A stretch of 64,000 bases of DNA from Amycolatopsis saalfeldensis. GTDB lineage: Bacteria; Actinomycetota; Actinomycetes; Mycobacteriales; Pseudonocardiaceae. Position numbers and translations under genes: made by a program. Of the stretch, positions 62,176 through 64,000 are shown piece after piece (the first letter of the stretch is position 1; the number at the start of each line of letters is the position of its first letter). Under the pieces are notes generated by a model. It worked only from the letters and a program-made list of their open reading frames with translations. It searched no databases and had not been told where the DNA came from. Location: assembly GCF_900110575.1 (NCBI RefSeq), contig NZ_FOEF01000002.1, positions 372,001-436,000 of the forward strand. Direction: 5' to 3'.

Positions 62176-62835
62176 TTATGGCTTACGCGCCCGGATCGAG
62201 AGCTGGAGCGGGCTGTCGCCGCCGCCTTCGGCGAAGCTGTCGAGGACGAGGCCGGCGTCGAGGAACATCGACAGCAGGTCCGGCAGTGGCCAGTGCGCGG
62301 CGCCGACCTTGTCGCGCAGGCCCCGGTCGGTCCAGGAGTCGGTGGTCCACCCGCGTTCGCGGTAGCCACGGCGCAGGACCAGCGCGGCCGGGTCCGAGCG
62401 GTCGGCGAAGCCGCCGCAGAAGCACGGGTGCACTCCAATGTGGACGAACACTCCGCCCGGCTTCAGCACCCGCGCGGCTTCGCGTACCACGCTCGGATAG
62501 CCGGGCATGTCGGTGTGCACGAGGACCGCGACCGCCGCGGGCACCGAGCCGTCGCGCAGCGGCAGGCGCTCGGCGTCCGCGCGGGCGACGGGCAGCCGGG
62601 GTTTCGCGTAGCGCAGCATCTCCCCCGACAGGTCGACGCCCACCGGGGCGCGGCCCAGCGCCCGTACGGTCTCGGCGTGCACGCCCGTGCCACAGCCGAT
62701 CTCCAGGCACGGCCCGCTGCCAGGGCCGAGCAGCGTCGCCAGCGCGAGCCCGACCTCCAACGGGTCGTCGTCGCCCTGCCCGGCGAGGAACTCCTGCTCG
62801 TACCAGTCGGCGATGTCGTCGTAGCGTGCCCGCAT
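62176..62835 (-). CDS. Class I SAM-dependent methyltransferase
   Basis: 219 residues: YDDIADWYEQEFL, GPCLEIGCGTGVHAETVRALGRAPVGVDLSGEMLRYAKPRL, LPLRDGSVPAAVAVLVHTDMPGYPSVVREAARVLKPGGVFVHIG. UbiE/Methyltransf_11 type. Convergent with the NmrA-like gene (9-bp gap). Substrate unknown. Confidence 0.9.
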   Translation of the reverse strand: MRARYDDIADWYEQEFLAGQGDDDPLEVGLALATLLGPGSGPCLEIGCGTGVHAETVRALGRAPVGVDLSGEMLRYAKPRLPVARADAERLPLRDGSVPAAVAVLVHTDMPGYPSVVREAARVLKPGGVFVHIGVHPCFCGGFADRSDPAALVLRRGYRERGWTTDSWTDRGLRDKVGAAHWPLPDLLSMFLDAGLVLDSFAEGGGDSPLQLSIRARKP

Positions 62836-62879
62836 GCCTCAGGTCTAGCGGCAGCCGGCCGGCCCGGCGAGCGTTTTTG

Positions 62880-63275
62880 CTGACGGCGTAAGGCTTGAGC
62901 GGGGGCCAGGGACGCGAGGACGATTTCCCGCGCCCCGCCCGCATGACGCCGGACAGCAGCTCCACGGTGAGGCGGTTCGCCGATGTCGCGGAATTCCCCG
63001 CGTGAAATGCCGTCCTGGACGACGTTCTCCACTTCGGCCACGATCTCGTGGAACGGGCTCTCCGGCCCCTTGGTCGGACGGCGGCGAGGCACTTGGCCGG
63101 AACATCAGCTGCACGACCGGGTCGGTGAACGCAGCCAAGACCGCCTCGACGATCCCCCGAGCCGCGAAGTCGCCGGCCGGACCGGGCCGCGATGTGGCCC
63201 ATGGTGATCGATTCGCAGTCGCGCTCCAGCAGCAGTTGCCGCATCGCTTCGGCGAGGTCGGCCCACACCATCTCG
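62880..63275 (-). pseudogene. Decayed TetR-family regulator
   Basis: Minus-strand pieces in three frames: VWADLAEAMRQLLLERDCESITMGHIAARSG (HTH start), GIVEAVLAAFTDPVVQLMFRPS, FHEIVAEVENVVQDGISRGEFRDIGEP, and VELLSGVMRAGRGK, in the order of an intact TetR protein. The recognition helix is deleted and at least three frameshifts are present. The stretch 62836-63455 contains no other gene. Confidence 0.75.
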
Positions 63276-63398
63276 TGGTGCTGGCGCCCCGGATCCGCGG
63301 CACCCCGTCATCCTCCCCTATCAGGGGTGCCACCCGAATACGCCAGAAAGGGGCCACTGAGTTGAGATCGGGCTGGTCAGGTGTGGTGCGGGTGTGGC

Positions 63399-63436
63399 GG
63401 GGTGTGATCTTTAAGCTGGTGCGGTTGAGGTTGGTG
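63399..63436. repeat. Candidate left terminal inverted repeat of a Tn3-family element
   Basis: Begins GGGGTGTGATCTTTAAG, with the GGGG start and length expected for a Tn3 end, 20 bp before the transposase start. The partner end is outside the window, so this is provisional. Confidence 0.4.
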
Positions 63437-63455
63437 AGCGTACTGGGGTGGCGGG

Positions 63456-64000
63456 TTGACGGCGATCGATCGGACTGCGTACCCGCGGTTCAAGCGTGTG
63501 GTGTCGTCGAAGGAGCTGGTGGAGGCGTTCACGCCCTCTGAGGGGGAGGTGGCGTGGGCGAGGTCGAAGGTGCGGTCCGAGGCGCCTGACCAGGTGGTGG
63601 CGTTGCTGGTGTGGCTGAAGGCGCACGCGCGGCTGGGGTACTTCCCGAAGCTGGACGCGGTGCCGCAGCTGGTGGTGGAGCATGTCGCGGCCGCGATCGG
63701 GGTTGATTCCGGTGTGGCGGCGCGGGTGGCGGCGGTGCGGACGGCGAAGCGGTACCGGGAGTACGTGCGGGAGTTCCTCGGGGTGCGGTACGAGTCGGCG
63801 ATCGTGCGGAAGGTCGCCGAGGAGGCTGTGCGGGAGGCGGTGACGAAGAAGGACAACCCGGCGGATCTGATCAACGTGGCGCTGGACGAGCTGGTGCGCC
63901 AAGGCTGCGAGCTGCCGGGGTATACGACGCTGGATGCGTTGGTGGCGGGGATCCGCACGGAGGTCAACGGCGGGTTGCAGGCCACCGCGTACGGGCGGAT
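63456..64000 (+). CDS. Tn3-family transposase, N-terminal part (runs off the window)
   Basis: At least 181 residues from TTG. TAYPRFKRVVSSKELVEAF, TPSEGEVAWARSKVRSEAPDQVVALLVWLKAHARLGYFPKLDAVPQLVVEHVAAAIG, AKRYREYVREFLGV and PADLINVALDELVRQGCELPGYTTLDAL match the DUF4158 domain at the N terminus of Tn3 TnpA, which binds the terminal repeats. The catalytic DDE part lies beyond the window. Codon choice (many CGG, GTG, GCG) differs a little from neighbours, consistent with transfer. Confidence 0.85.
   Translation, partial: MTAIDRTAYPRFKRVVSSKELVEAFTPSEGEVAWARSKVRSEAPDQVVALLVWLKAHARLGYFPKLDAVPQLVVEHVAAAIGVDSGVAARVAAVRTAKRYREYVREFLGVRYESAIVRKVAEEAVREAVTKKDNPADLINVALDELVRQGCELPGYTTLDALVAGIRTEVNGGLQATAYGR

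Overview
The window looks like a chromosome segment of a high-GC filamentous actinomycete, most probably Pseudonocardiales (Amycolatopsis-like). Reasons: uniformly GC-rich third codon positions and frequent GTG/TTG starts; RbpA with a SigR-type promoter; an Lnt/polyprenol-phosphate-mannose-synthase pair; an Rpf-like transglycosylase; EspC-type and WXG-like type VII secretion proteins; a KstR-type operator; F420-dependent oxidoreductase and AidB-like genes; and many TetR, MarR, ArsR, HxlR, LysR and AraC regulators paired with one or two redox enzymes. The genus is an inference.

Layout. 1-5.4 kb: secreted S53 protease (cut by the left edge), GH25 muramidase, membrane protein, MarR/methyltransferase pair, and a protein with RecB-like PD-(D/E)XK motifs. 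5.6-8.8 kb: a 40-residue membrane peptide, a stand-alone sigma region-2-like protein, a cupin-hydrolase fusion behind a large dyad operator, and the 3' remnant of a GH31 glycosidase with a ricin-type lectin. 8.8-13.8 kb: quinone oxidoreductase/TetR divergon with twin operators; GMC oxidoreductase and aldehyde dehydrogenase behind a KstR-like site. 14-19.6 kb: lysine 2,3-aminomutase-like radical SAM enzyme, amidohydrolase, lnt, ppm. 19.7-21.3 kb: EspC-like and WXG/DUF4474 proteins, a candidate type VII secretion pair. 21.3-28.8 kb is core-like: S9 peptidase, rbpA, tdk, MFS, Rpf-like protein, GDPD.

28.8-31 kb is a small accessory region with lower GC: a tyrosine recombinase, 0.5 kb without a convincing gene, and a degenerate GyrB-like ATPase. 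Both genes are preceded by the same ATAAT-N4-ATTATG dyad. 31-39.2 kb holds regulator-enzyme pairs interspersed with decayed genes (MmyB-like regulator, acyl-CoA-dehydrogenase-like enzyme, AraC regulator). 39.2-46.3 kb: SWIM/SNF2 pair, TetR, and an ECF42-like sigma factor fused to an alpha/beta hydrolase with a DGPF protein and a GyrI-like protein. 46.5-52.4 kb: DUF1772 protein, AraC regulator with a tandem 16-residue insert, clpP paralogue, FAD monooxygenase/TetR divergon, SprT-like metalloprotease, lipoprotein. 52.4-55.8 kb: a second tyrosine recombinase, divergent from a zinc-finger coiled-coil protein and followed closely by a pentapeptide-repeat protein. 55.7-62.8 kb: LysR with SnoaL and SDR genes, CGNZ protein, a rifampicin-monooxygenase-like gene directly behind a 19-bp rifamycin-associated element, TetR/NmrA divergon, methyltransferase. 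The right end is a decayed TetR gene next to the 5' end of a Tn3-family transposase that runs off the window.

The best leads are: the RAE-rox pair, which predicts rifamycin-inducible resistance; the two recombinase neighbourhoods; the type VII DUF4474 pair; the sigma/hydrolase fusion with an internal start; and the set of seven decayed genes, which indicates active gene loss. No rRNA, tRNA, CRISPR array or riboswitch was recognised.
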